Shown: in pieces, positions 8,321 through 16,767 of the stretch
Layout: the number at the start of each line of letters is the position of its first letter
Position numbering within the stretch: position 1 is the first letter of the stretch
DNA from: Nanobdellota archaeon
GTDB taxonomy: Archaea > Nanobdellota > Nanobdellia > Woesearchaeales > WJKV01
Direction of reading: 5' to 3'
DNA: 43,224 nucleotides
NCBI GenBank assembly: GCA_023133595.1
Contig: JAGLWF010000010.1
Coordinates: 1 to 43,224, forward strand
Notes under the pieces: model-generated
The model's input: the letters and a program-made list of their open reading frames with translations, nothing else
The model's database searches: none
Told to the model about the DNA's origin: nothing
Program-made: the position numbers and the translations under genes

Positions 8321-8710
8321 TTATTTAATTAATCCCGCTTGTTTTAGTAAATCTTTGTCCCTTTCAAATCTAACTCTGTAATCTCTTACTTTTTCAGAAT
8401 CAATTACATCATCAATAGAACCTGTTTTCTCTGAAGATCCATTAAAGAATTGAACGTGAATTCTTTTTCCATTATCATAAACACTAGTTCTCATCCATCC
8501 GGGATATGAAGAATATCTTATAATTCCTTTATTATGTGGCCGAATAAACTCATTAAATGCGCCTCGCAGTTCTCTATTTACTACAAGATAAGACTGATTA
8601 GTTTCCTTGTCAAAAACTACTTTTGGTTCTTCTGTCTTATTTTCACAGCTTGCTAATGCGCTGGAAATACACAAAAGTCCAATTCCGATATACTTTTTTA
8701 GTTTTCTCAT
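8321..8710 (-). CDS. Small lipoprotein
   Basis: The protein has 129 aa. A short basic N-terminus and hydrophobic stretch end in the lipobox ALAS-C, so the mature protein should be lipid-anchored at its Cys on the outer face of the membrane. The mature part is charged and shows no family I recognise. An ATG at 8719 is in frame, but the shared TATA box (TTTAAATA, about 8734-8742) is centred 28 nt from the ATG at 8710, which fits a leaderless start there. It is divergent from the TrmB-family regulator at 8767 and shares its promoter region, so it is the first candidate target of that regulator. Confidence 0.75.
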   Translation of the reverse strand: MRKLKKYIGIGLLCISSALASCENKTEEPKVVFDKETNQSYLVVNRELRGAFNEFIRPHNKGIIRYSSYPGWMRTSVYDNGKRIHVQFFNGSSEKTGSIDDVIDSEKVRDYRVRFERDKDLLKQAGLIK

Positions 8711-8733
8711 GAAGAACATAAAAAAACCGAAAA

Positions 8734-8764
8734 CTATTTAAAGGTTATTTCCTCCTTAGGAGGA
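8734..8764. promoter_or_regulatory. Shared divergent TATA box and TCCTCC-TTA-GGAGGA palindrome
   Basis: TATTTAAA at 8735-8742 can serve as TATA box for both directions, about 26-28 nt from the ATG at 8767 (plus) and at 8710 (minus). TCCTCC (8750-8755) and GGAGGA (8759-8764) form an inverted repeat. GGAGG would also look like a ribosome site, but it is only 3 nt from the start and lies at or before the predicted transcription start, so an operator reading is preferred. Confidence 0.6.
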
Positions 8765-8766
8765 TA

Positions 8767-9507
8767 ATGTTAGAAATCTTAAAAGAATTGGACTTTACGC
8801 AGGGGGAAATCAAAGTATATGAAGCACTCTTAGAATTAGGAGAAACTACAATTGGTCCGATAAGTAAGAAATCAGATGTAACTCCTGCAAAGACTTATCC
8901 AATATTAGATAAACTCCTTAAAAAAGGTCTTATCGCAAAAGTAAGAAAGGACAAAACACTTTTCTTTTCTCCAAATGATCCTCAAAGGCTTCTTACCTAT
9001 TTAGATGAAAAGAAGCATGATATTGAGACTAAGAAAAAGGAAGTAGAAAAAGAGATTCCAAGACTTAAATTACTGCATAAGGAATTTGTAACTGATGTGA
9101 GAGTGCTTCAGGGATTAGGTGGTCTTAAAACATTTTATGAGGAACATAACAGACTTTTGCTAAGGGGAAAGAAGATTTTCAAAGTTTTTTCATTTGAGGA
9201 TGACTGGAAGAAGCCAGAAGTAAAAAGATTCATCCAAAAACAAGATTTAATACGAAAACAATTAGGCATTAAGGTTAGAGTTATGGCAAATGAGAAAATC
9301 AAGAAATACACTAGCAAAAAGCATTATAAACTTGTAAATATTCGTTTTACTAAACAAAACATTCCTGTTGGAACTGTTGTTTCAAAAAACCAAATCGCGT
9401 TGATGACCTGGAAAGAAGAACCAACAATAGTAGTAATTGATTCTAAAGATATTGCTGAGGCTTACGAAAAATTCTTTGATGATTTATGGAAACAATCAAA
9501 AAAATGA
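8767..9507 (+). CDS. TrmB-family transcriptional regulator
   Basis: The protein has 246 aa. The N-terminal 70 residues are the TrmB winged helix (LDFTQGEIKVYEALLELG, then KTYPILDKLLKKGLI). A short coiled linker follows (KKHDIETKKKEVEKE), then a C-terminal effector domain of the phospholipase-D-like fold seen in the shorter TrmB proteins. These regulators usually control sugar or surface functions in archaea. The palindrome overlapping its start suggests autoregulation, and the divergent lipoprotein is the nearest possible target. The effector is unknown because no transporter or sugar gene is adjacent. Confidence 0.9.
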   Translation: MLEILKELDFTQGEIKVYEALLELGETTIGPISKKSDVTPAKTYPILDKLLKKGLIAKVRKDKTLFFSPNDPQRLLTYLDEKKHDIETKKKEVEKEIPRLKLLHKEFVTDVRVLQGLGGLKTFYEEHNRLLLRGKKIFKVFSFEDDWKKPEVKRFIQKQDLIRKQLGIKVRVMANEKIKKYTSKKHYKLVNIRFTKQNIPVGTVVSKNQIALMTWKEEPTIVVIDSKDIAEAYEKFFDDLWKQSKK

Positions 9508-9644
9508 AAGCGAATAGGGTATTCTATTCCTCAATTTATATCTCCTAATATTTACTTCCTACTTTAACTGTCTTTTTATAGTCCAGAGTCTCTAGAATAC
9601 ACCCAAATGAAGAAGCAAGATTTAATTAGGCAGAATAAGAGAAA

Positions 9645-9718
9645 TGGGCCCTCCCGGATTCGAACCGGGGACCTTCGCCGAGTCAAGGCGACGTCATACC
9701 GGGCTAGACCAAGGGCCC
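9645..9718 (-). tRNA. tRNA-Val (GAC)
   Basis: A 74-nt cloverleaf without intron. The acceptor GGGCCCT pairs fully with AGGGCCC and the discriminator is A. Anticodon stem TCGCC/GGCGA encloses the loop TTGACTC with anticodon GAC; T arm CCCGG-TTCGAAT-CCGGG. CCA is not encoded. Position 37 is T, unusual because a purine is expected there. Confidence 0.93.
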
Positions 9719-9768
9719 ATGAACATAAGTCTTAGATAAGCTGTTTATAAGCTTTTGGGAGTGAGATA

Positions 9769-11052
9769 TCAAGAAATAACCTTAACTTCCTGGAGCTTGC
9801 TCTTGAACATCTCGATATTATCTGGATTCAATTCAATTGCTTTTTCCAAGATTTTGATTGCTTCATCTTTCTTGTTCAACTCAACATAAGTTTTCACCAT
9901 ATTCTCAATCAGAAGATAATAGTAAGGATCTGAGCTTAATTTTATTTGGTTCACTCCTTGCTTGAAAATATTCAGTGCTTCTTTTAATTTTCCAGTATGA
10001 AGAAATAAGAAACCAAGATTATTCACCAATGCAGGGGATGACAGGCCATTTGCATGTGCTAACTTCAAGATAGAATGTGCGCTCCTGAATTTTCCCATCC
10101 TGGTAAGAAGACCCGCAAGTTTAATGTACGCGATTTCGCATTTTTCATTTGCCTCAATTGCCTTGTTGAAATAATCAATGGCCTGGCCAACATCATTCTT
10201 ATCGAGTGCCATATCCCCAAGATGGATATACGGGAGATCAAAATCCGGTTTCAAACTTATTACTCGTTCTAACTCCTCTTTTGCTTCTTTGTATTTTTTA
10301 TTCGCAAGATAGTGAGTCGCCATCTGATAATGTATTTTTGGTTCTCCAGGAGTGAGCTTTGTCTGCTCTTCAATAAGTTGGGAATATTTTTCAATCTTCT
10401 TCTCTCGGAACTCTTTTCCCTTGAAGAACGTATAGTGGTGCATTGGAATATTTGTCTTGACAATACGGCCGCCCTTTTCTTTGATGGAATCAACAATTGT
10501 CTCGTGGATCTTATACTTGAACTTGAATCCAGACCTGTTCTTGAAGAGACGGATCAGAGGAACAATATAGTATCCTTTTGCACCCCGTGTTCTAGGATCT
10601 CCAGACTGGCACGGTTTCCATCCAAAAAAAGTTGTCTCATCAGTATAATTTATCTGGTTAAGGACATACGCAACAATCTTTTTCTTTCCGTTATCAAGAG
10701 ATTCAGCTTTTTCCACTAATTCTCGGATCTTGACCATATCTTTTGTTTCTATGACTTCGTCAGCATCCAAGAAAAGTATCCAATCGCTTTTTGCATGGAT
10801 CAAAGCTTTGTTTTTTGCAAAACTAAAATCATCCTGCCATTCTGTGGTGAATACACGAGCTCCGAATTTTTTTGCTACATCTATTGTTCCATCTTTAGAA
10901 CCAGTATCAACGACCACAATCTCGTCAACATAAGATTTTGCAGCTTCAAGACAGTCAGGAAGATACTTTTCTTCATCTTTTGTAATGATGCAAAGACTCA
11001 CTGTAGGACCTGCTCTTCCGACGATGTAACCATTAAAATCTTCAGATTTCAT
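9769..11052 (-). CDS. Family 2 glycosyltransferase with C-terminal TPR repeats
   Basis: The protein has 427 aa. Residues about 17-110 are the GT2 core: VSLCIITKDEEKYLPDCL, VDEIVVVDTGSKDGT and the metal-binding DxD in FLDADE (D96, D98). From about residue 235 to the end there are five or so TPR-like helix pairs (for example KPDFDLPYIHLGDMAL and NPDNIEMFKSKL). GT2-TPR fusions transfer sugars onto proteins or polysaccharides at the cytoplasmic face; the acceptor cannot be read from the sequence. The TATA box at 11075-11082 is centred 26 nt from the ATG, so the mRNA is leaderless and separate from the thermosome gene. Confidence 0.92.
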   Translation of the reverse strand: MKSEDFNGYIVGRAGPTVSLCIITKDEEKYLPDCLEAAKSYVDEIVVVDTGSKDGTIDVAKKFGARVFTTEWQDDFSFAKNKALIHAKSDWILFLDADEVIETKDMVKIRELVEKAESLDNGKKKIVAYVLNQINYTDETTFFGWKPCQSGDPRTRGAKGYYIVPLIRLFKNRSGFKFKYKIHETIVDSIKEKGGRIVKTNIPMHHYTFFKGKEFREKKIEKYSQLIEEQTKLTPGEPKIHYQMATHYLANKKYKEAKEELERVISLKPDFDLPYIHLGDMALDKNDVGQAIDYFNKAIEANEKCEIAYIKLAGLLTRMGKFRSAHSILKLAHANGLSSPALVNNLGFLFLHTGKLKEALNIFKQGVNQIKLSSDPYYYLLIENMVKTYVELNKKDEAIKILEKAIELNPDNIEMFKSKLQEVKVIS

Positions 11053-11087
11053 ATAGAAATAGAAAAAATAACAATATATAAATGTAT

Positions 11088-12719
11088 CTACATGCCAGGA
11101 CCCATGCCAGGCATCATTCCTGGGGGCATCTCAGGTCCTGGACCTGGCTTGCTTCCTCCACCAGCAATGACATCATCGATTCTCAGGATCATGATGGCGA
11201 CTTCTGAAGCTGATTTTATTGCTTGAGTTTTTATTTTGAGAGGCTCAATGATTCCCTCTGTGAAGCTGTCCATTGCTTTTCCAGTAAACACATTGACACC
11301 AGCCCATTTCTCTCCTTTGTCGTGCAAAGCTTTCAATTCTGTCATTATATCGATAGGATCCAAGCCGCCGTTCTCTGCCAGTGTCTTAGGGATTATCTCC
11401 ATTGCTTCTGCAAACTTCAGGACTGCAAGCTGCTCTCGTCCGGATAATGATTCTGCATACTTCTTCAGTTCTTTTGCAACTTCAATTTCTGGTGCACCTG
11501 CACCGCCAACAACTTTTCCGTTTTTCAGAGACGCAATAAGATCACCAACAGCATCGTCAACAGCACGCTTCACTTCTTCAATAACATGCTCTGTCCCTCC
11601 CCGGACAAGTAGTGTGACAGCTTTTGGGTTCTGGCAGTTCTCAATGTAGGTCATGTATTCATCTCCGACTTTTTCCTCGCGGACAACACCAGCATTTCCA
11701 AGATCTTTCTCAGACGTTGCTTCGAGCGTAGATAAGATTGAGCCGCCGCTGGCTTTTGCAAGCTTCTCCATGTCACTTTTTTTTACTCTCCTCGCTGCAA
11801 AGATTCCAGCTTTTGCAAGATAATGCTGCGCCAGATCGTCAATGCCTTTCTGGCAGAAGACAACATTTGCTCCTGTCTTGATGACATCATCAACAAGTTT
11901 CTTTAACATTTTTTCTTCCTGTTCCAGGAATGCCTGCATCTGCATTGGATCAGAGATCTGGATTTTCGCATCAGTCTCTGTCTCCTTTATTTCAATCGGG
12001 CAATCAAGCAGCAAGATTTTTGCATTCTCGACTTTCTTTGGCATTGCTCCGTGAACCTTCTCCTTGTCAAGCAAGATACCTCTGATCAATGTTGAAGCTT
12101 CTGCACTTTCCCCGACTTTTTTCTCGATCTTGATATTATCAGAATCAATGTTTCCATCAGCATCTGCAACCTGGAGAACAGCTTCAGTTGTAAGATCTGC
12201 TAATTTTACTTTGTTCATCTCTGCACCTTTTCCAGTCATTGCAGTCGTTGCAATATTTTTCAAGATGTTAAGATTGGTCTTATCAACAGATGCAGAAATC
12301 TGGTTCAGAATCTGCTGTGCTTTTTCAGCAGCCATCTGGTAACCTTTTGCAATGACAGTTGGGTGCAGTTTTTGATCCAATAAATCTTCTGCATTCTTCA
12401 GAAGTTCGCCTGCAATGACAACAGCTGTTGTTGTTCCATCTCCGACTTCATCTTCCTGCGTCTTTGCAATCTCTACGATCATCTTTGCAGATGGATGTTC
12501 TATGTTCATCTCATCAAGGATTGTGACACCATCATTTGTGATGACCACATCACCTAAAGAATCAACAAGCATCTTGTCCATACCTTTCGGTCCAAGTGTT
12601 GTACGGACAGTCTCTGCCACCAGCTTGGCAGCCATGATATTATTTCTCTGAGCATCTTTACCAGTAATTCTGGTTGCACCCTCTGGCAGTATAAATATAG
12701 GTTGTATATCCTTTGTCAT
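11088..12719 (-). CDS. ths: Thermosome (group II chaperonin) subunit
   Basis: The 543-aa protein has the length of archaeal CCT/thermosome subunits. Family segments present include [30 protein letters not shown], the ATPase motif [15 protein letters not shown] and [10 protein letters not shown]. It ends in the Gly/Met/Pro-rich tail typical of chaperonins ([11 protein letters not shown]). It forms the double-ring ATP-driven protein-folding machine. A strong ribosome site GGAGGGG stands 5 nt before the ATG, and TATA-like boxes lie near 12765 and 12785. Only one subunit gene is seen here; others may lie elsewhere. Confidence 0.98.
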   Translation of the reverse strand: MTKDIQPIFILPEGATRITGKDAQRNNIMAAKLVAETVRTTLGPKGMDKMLVDSLGDVVITNDGVTILDEMNIEHPSAKMIVEIAKTQEDEVGDGTTTAVVIAGELLKNAEDLLDQKLHPTVIAKGYQMAAEKAQQILNQISASVDKTNLNILKNIATTAMTGKGAEMNKVKLADLTTEAVLQVADADGNIDSDNIKIEKKVGESAEASTLIRGILLDKEKVHGAMPKKVENAKILLLDCPIEIKETETDAKIQISDPMQMQAFLEQEEKMLKKLVDDVIKTGANVVFCQKGIDDLAQHYLAKAGIFAARRVKKSDMEKLAKASGGSILSTLEATSEKDLGNAGVVREEKVGDEYMTYIENCQNPKAVTLLVRGGTEHVIEEVKRAVDDAVGDLIASLKNGKVVGGAGAPEIEVAKELKKYAESLSGREQLAVLKFAEAMEIIPKTLAENGGLDPIDIMTELKALHDKGEKWAGVNVFTGKAMDSFTEGIIEPLKIKTQAIKSASEVAIMILRIDDVIAGGGSKPGPGPEMPPGMMPGMGPGM

Positions 12720-12802
12720 AATTACCCCTCCTAATCCTGAACTAGTGGATTGCAGGGAGTTTAAAAAAGTTACGGATATTTATATAAGAATTTCTAGAAT
12801 AG

Positions 12803-12830
12803 GCTAAAAAAGAAAAAAAGAAAAAAACTC
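12803..12830 (-). terminator. Poly-T terminator after the 107-aa membrane protein
   Basis: On the minus strand, directly after the stop at 12834, three T runs of six or seven Ts follow each other, broken by single C residues. This is the usual archaeal oligo-T terminator. Confidence 0.65.
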
Positions 12831-12833
12831 GAT

Positions 12834-13157
12834 TTATTCTCGAGCTAGCTTGTAGACTTCCTTTAGCGCCACAATCAATGCTGCTGGTATCACAAACAGT
12901 GCAATATTTCCTAGGATTGATGTTAGTGCTCCTCCTAGTCCAGCCCATTCAATAACTCCAAGCCCGCTGCTACCAACGACTACCAGAGCAATTGCAGCTA
13001 TCAGGAAATCTCGAGACTCTTTGGCTGTAATATTTAGCAATCCGACTATCAGACCTAGGACCACTAGGATTATTGCTGCGTATGGTATTACGACTAAACC
13101 AGCAATAATTGCCAATAGAATACAGACCAAAAATGCATAATGTCCGATTTTTTCCAT
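12834..13157 (-). CDS. Small multi-spanning membrane protein
   Basis: The protein has 107 aa with about four hydrophobic segments (AFLVCILLAIIAGLVVI, YAAIILVVLGLIVGLL, FLIAAIALVVVG, IALFVIPAALIVAL) and a short charged tail. No enzyme motif is visible and I do not recognise a family. The ATG at 13157 is chosen over an in-frame GTG at 13166 because that GTG is part of the ribosome site GAGGTGG, 5 nt before the ATG. A poly-T terminator follows. Confidence 0.8.
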   Translation of the reverse strand: MEKIGHYAFLVCILLAIIAGLVVIPYAAIILVVLGLIVGLLNITAKESRDFLIAAIALVVVGSSGLGVIEWAGLGGALTSILGNIALFVIPAALIVALKEVYKLARE

Positions 13158-13226
13158 TAATTCCACCTCTTTTCTTTTAAGGTTAATATAGGGATATAGA
13201 CTAAATTCTCCTATATAAATCTTTTC

Positions 13227-13901
13227 CTAATCTTCCTTTAATTTGACTTCAAAATCAGGAGAGAATAGCTCAAAATATATCCGATGCCGCCTGCCATTCA
13301 ATCTTTGGATTTTTGTAGGTCTGAAATAGATGATATCTTCAGATGCTCCATATCGTCTTTTTCCACCAGTTGTGGCAATGCGCTGTCTCCCATCAAATTT
13401 GTAGACTATGAATATTGTATCAGCATACAGCATTTCCAGTTCGTGCTCAAACATCCCATTTGTATATTTTTTTATCTGTCCTGTCTCGATTGAATCTTTC
13501 AGTTTTAGAGGCGTTGCATCGTGATCAATTGAATATGTTACTTTCGGCCTTTTTTTATTCCAGATCTTTTCATTCTTTGCATAGAATCTGGCAAATAATC
13601 CATTTCTGGTTCGTTTCACACCTAATAATTTCAATGTTAATTTGTTGTTATCCTTGAACCAGTAGTGTTTCTCGTCGAAGATTCGGAAATTTTCAATGGT
13701 TCCATCCGGCAGAACTACAGATACTTGCCGTTTGAAAATCCTATTAACTTTGATCTTATAATCCTGGTTTCCGACAGGAACAATCTTCTCTTCTTTCTCT
13801 CTAAGCTCGAAATAAGTCTGCGGTGATTTTGCAGAGACAGAGAGAGGTATCATTAGAAAAATAAAGAAAATCACTATGACTAAATTTCTTTTATCTATCA
13901 C
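13227..13901 (-). CDS. Secreted protein of unknown function
   Basis: From the GTG at 13901 the protein has 224 aa and starts with a short basic stretch and a signal peptide (LVIVIFFIFLMIPLSVSA). The rest is beta-rich and strongly charged. No catalytic motif or family is recognised. A longer frame opens at 13985 (GTG), but a TATA box at about 13995-14003 would start transcription near 13974, inside that extension. GAGGGA just before 13901 supports the shorter form. The start codon GTG is inferred. Confidence 0.7.
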   Translation of the reverse strand: MIDKRNLVIVIFFIFLMIPLSVSAKSPQTYFELREKEEKIVPVGNQDYKIKVNRIFKRQVSVVLPDGTIENFRIFDEKHYWFKDNNKLTLKLLGVKRTRNGLFARFYAKNEKIWNKKRPKVTYSIDHDATPLKLKDSIETGQIKKYTNGMFEHELEMLYADTIFIVYKFDGRQRIATTGGKRRYGASEDIIYFRPTKIQRLNGRRHRIYFELFSPDFEVKLKED

Positions 13902-14124
13902 TCTTTCCCTCTTTTTATTTTTTGAATGTTTATTGTTATAAAAATCTTCTTGTTCACCACCTGATAGCACTCGTATAATTTTCACTACGCATAAACTTTA
14001 TAAACTCCAAGAACATATCCTATGATAGTGAAAAAATATGAAAAAACAACTTCAAATCAAACAAAGGATGAAGAAAACTGATTTGTTTAGTTGCAACACT
14101 TTATTTCTTGCTCAGGAATTTCAT

Positions 14125-14142
14125 AGCTAGCTTGTGCTAGCT
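14125..14142. repeat. Hairpin in the spacer before tRNA-His
   Basis: AGCTAGC (14125-14131) and GCTAGCT (14136-14142) form a perfect 7-bp stem with loop TTGT. It is not followed by a T tract, so it is not an obvious terminator. The rest of 13986-14256 holds the promoter of the upstream minus-strand gene and no convincing gene. Confidence 0.4.
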
Positions 14143-14256
14143 GATTATACTCCCAAATTCTCAAAAAACGATTTAACGGCCAAAAGAAGCTTTATTTGGC
14201 TAAAAACGCCATAATTCATACACAAATAGCGAAAGTCAGAATTTTTGCCTAGTTAT

Positions 14257-14328
14257 GGTGCGTGTGGTGTAACGGTAGCATAGAAGATTGTGGATCTTCA
14301 GGAGCGGGTTCGATTCCCGCCACGCACC
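14257..14328 (+). tRNA. tRNA-His (GTG) with genome-encoded G-1
   Basis: Acceptor GTGCGTG (from 14258) pairs perfectly with CACGCAC. G-1 at 14257 faces C73 at 14328, the identity element of tRNA-His. Anticodon stem GAAGA/TCTTC holds loop TTGTGGA with anticodon GTG; T arm GCGGG-TTCGATT-CCCGC. No intron, no encoded CCA. HisRS starts 61 nt downstream on the same strand. Confidence 0.95.
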
Positions 14329-14388
14329 CTCATATTCACATAAAAAATAGATTTATAAAACAATGATACTTGCTGAAAATCAAGAAAA

Positions 14389-15696
14389 ATGACCAAAGAA
14401 GACAAACTTCAACTAGCACGTGGAGTGCGAGATTTTCCTCCAGAGGAAAAGATAGTGCGGAATGAAGTAGTTGAAAAACTAAAACAAGTGTTTGAGCGTT
14501 ACGGTTATTCTCCACTAGAGACTCCCATCATAGAGCGTTACAAACTTCTGACTGCAAAAGCAGGTGCTGGAGAAGAAGCAGATGCGACAAAAGAGACATT
14601 CAAACTCACTGATCAAGGTGGAAGAGAACTAGGATTACGTTTCGAGCTTACACTATCATTCTCGCGTTTCATTGGAATGAATCCAACATTGAAGATACCG
14701 TTCAAGAGATATGAATACGGTCCTGTTTTCAGAGACGGGCCAATCAAGCTTGGAAGATACAGGCAGTTCTGGCAATGTGATGTAGATATTGTCGGATCAA
14801 AAAATATGATGACAGATGCAGAAATCATAATGCTTGCACTGGATTGTTTCAAGAATCTTGGACTGGATGCTTACCTGGAAGTAAACAACAGAAAATTACT
14901 GCGAGGAATCATAGAATTTGCAGGAATCGATGCTAAGCAAGCGGATTCAGTTATAATCTCTATTGACAAGATCGAGAAATACGGAAGAAAACAAGTGGTC
15001 GATGAACTGGATGAAAAAGGAATCGATCCAGTCAAAGTAAAAAAATTGCTTGACGCTATCAGTGTTGAAGGAGATAATGAGAAAAAATTAACAGCATTAA
15101 AAGAATTGATCACAAATGACATTGGGCAGGAAGGTATCAAAGAGCTTGAAGAGATATTTTCTTTCTTAAACAAAGAGCAGAAGAAAAATGTCATCTTTAA
15201 ACCAACACTAGCCCGGGGCTTGGGATACTACACAGGCCCGATATTCGAAGGCTTTCTCCGAAAAAGCAGGATCACAAGTTCTATCTGCGGCGGCGGAAGA
15301 TTTGATAAAATGGTTGGTATGCTCATAAATTCAAAACAAGAATATCCTGCGACAGGAATAAGTTTTGGCTTGGATGTCATCACAGACGCATTGAAACTAG
15401 AAAAGAAAGAAACAAAGAAAACAGTGACTGAACTGTACATCATTCCAATAGGGACGCGGAAAGAAGCATTGCAGATCGCATATGATCTAAGAAAACAGAG
15501 AATAAATGTTGACATTGATCTTAACCAGAGGGGGATAAGCAAGAATTTGAGTTATGCAAACAGCTACAATATTCCCTACGTGATATTTGTCGGAGAAGAA
15601 GAGATTAAAGAGAAGAAAGTAAAATTAAGAGATATGAAGACAGGAAAAGAACAGTTAATAACTGTTGAAGAGATAGAGAAAAAGATCAAAAGATAA
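14389..15696 (+). CDS. hisS: Histidyl-tRNA synthetase
   Basis: The 435-aa class II synthetase charges tRNA-His. The N-terminus ARGVRDFPPEE is typical. Motif 2 is the YEYGPVFRDGP...GRYRQFWQCDVD region, the histidine-binding loops are RGLGYYTGPIFEG and GGGRFDKMVG, and the C-terminal 95 residues form the anticodon-binding domain (DLNQRGISKNLSYA). It lies just after tRNA-His on the same strand, so enzyme and substrate may be co-transcribed or at least co-located. It converges with the methionine aminopeptidase gene, 9 nt apart. Confidence 0.97.
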   Translation: MTKEDKLQLARGVRDFPPEEKIVRNEVVEKLKQVFERYGYSPLETPIIERYKLLTAKAGAGEEADATKETFKLTDQGGRELGLRFELTLSFSRFIGMNPTLKIPFKRYEYGPVFRDGPIKLGRYRQFWQCDVDIVGSKNMMTDAEIIMLALDCFKNLGLDAYLEVNNRKLLRGIIEFAGIDAKQADSVIISIDKIEKYGRKQVVDELDEKGIDPVKVKKLLDAISVEGDNEKKLTALKELITNDIGQEGIKELEEIFSFLNKEQKKNVIFKPTLARGLGYYTGPIFEGFLRKSRITSSICGGGRFDKMVGMLINSKQEYPATGISFGLDVITDALKLEKKETKKTVTELYIIPIGTRKEALQIAYDLRKQRINVDIDLNQRGISKNLSYANSYNIPYVIFVGEEEIKEKKVKLRDMKTGKEQLITVEEIEKKIKR

Positions 15697-15705
15697 ATTA
15701 TTATT

Positions 15706-16620
15706 CTATTCTTCTAGTTCTGTAAGGATCATGCAACCTTTCTTTTCAACATAGACAGTATGTTCTGCCTGGCTGATCATCCCGTCGTCAATCTCAGGAA
15801 GCGGAGTATATTCTTTCAATAAATTCGCGCGCATCATCTCTCTGATACCGAATTCAGCACCTTTTGTCTGTATCCATCTTTTTGCAAATGGAAGTTCATT
15901 AAACATCTTGATTTCTTTCAGGACATTTCTTGCTATTGGTGAACGTACACCAGTAGCCTTGACAAGCTTGAAGATTTCAGGGTTAGAGCTTTCCTTTATA
16001 AGTCCGCGTCCGTTTGTTGCGAACGGTTCTATTGCAATTATATCTCCATCTTCCAGCGGAGTCTCGTCTCCAGTCGCAATGTTTGGAATGTTCATTCCAG
16101 CATGCAAGCTGAAGCGTTCAAGCGAATGCCCAGAAAGATTTGCAATCGGCACAAAACCTTTTGCTTTGATCGTATCCTGGATCACAGTTCCAACCTCTCC
16201 TAAAGTTGTTCCGTCTTTAACAATTTTTATTGCTGCATCCAGTGCGCCTCGCGAAGCCTGAACCAATTCTCCCCATTTTCCAGACAGATCAACAGTACAG
16301 GCAGTGTCGCCGATCGCGCCATTGATATGAACGCCGACATCTATCTTGACAAGCTGATCAGAGAATACAGATTCATCTGTCCTTGACGGAGTATAGTGTG
16401 CAGCAATCTCATTCATGCTTATATTAACTGGAAATGCTGGAAACCCTCCTTTCTCTTTGATCTTGTCTTCGACTGCATTTGCCACATCCAACAGTTTTAC
16501 ATCTGGCTTGATCATTTTTCTTCCAAGCTCTCGACATTGAGCAGCAATCTCTCCAGCTTCTATCCAATCATCAAGATCCTCTTCAACTTCTGTGTATTCC
16601 CCTTCTGTTAATTTTACCAT
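15706..16620 (-). CDS. map: Type II methionine aminopeptidase
   Basis: The 304-aa enzyme removes the initiator methionine from nascent proteins. All metal and catalytic residues are visible: H75 (NEIAAHYTP), D94 and D105 (KIDVGVHINGAIGDTA), H165 and H173 (GHSLERFSLHAG), E198 (IAIEPFA) and E286 (QAEHTVYVEKKG). The insertion before the C-terminal sheet marks type II, the archaeal and eukaryotic form. The length is normal. A TATA box (TTTTATAC, about 16642-16649) is centred 26 nt before the ATG, so the message is leaderless. Confidence 0.97.
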   Translation of the reverse strand: MVKLTEGEYTEVEEDLDDWIEAGEIAAQCRELGRKMIKPDVKLLDVANAVEDKIKEKGGFPAFPVNISMNEIAAHYTPSRTDESVFSDQLVKIDVGVHINGAIGDTACTVDLSGKWGELVQASRGALDAAIKIVKDGTTLGEVGTVIQDTIKAKGFVPIANLSGHSLERFSLHAGMNIPNIATGDETPLEDGDIIAIEPFATNGRGLIKESSNPEIFKLVKATGVRSPIARNVLKEIKMFNELPFAKRWIQTKGAEFGIREMMRANLLKEYTPLPEIDDGMISQAEHTVYVEKKGCMILTELEE

Positions 16621-16665
16621 GTTAAGGAAAGATAGAGAAGTTGTATAAAAGTGTTGCTCTTATAT

Positions 16666-16761
16666 GTGTATAGCACCAAGCGTAGCTTTCCAATAAACAC
16701 TCAAATTTACTAGACTCGGCTTCTGGATACAATCTTTGATCAAGCGAAGTGTGCTATGCAC
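16666..16761 (+). repeat. Interspersed element type B, copy B2
   Basis: This 96-bp copy has ends GTGTATAGCAC and GTGCTATGCAC (10 of 11 paired, the last a possible G-T wobble). Internal boxes are CAAGCGTAGCTTTC, TAGACTCGGCTTCT and AGCGAAGTG. It fills the gap between the methionine aminopeptidase and nuclease genes. Confidence 0.88.
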
Positions 16762-16767
16762 ATACTC

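Noticed and set aside
11236-12651. Several plus-strand frames across the thermosome gene
   Set aside because: They are antisense shadows with Ser/Phe/Ala-biased products typical of reversed coding sequence.
13902-13985. N-terminal extension of the secreted protein from a GTG at 13985
   Set aside because: The TATA box predicts transcription starting inside this extension, and a ribosome site precedes the GTG at 13901.
14038-14130. 30-aa frame starting MKKQLQIKQRMKK
   Set aside because: No ribosome site and no TATA box at the right distance; the stop lies within a hairpin. It is probably chance in an AT-rich spacer.
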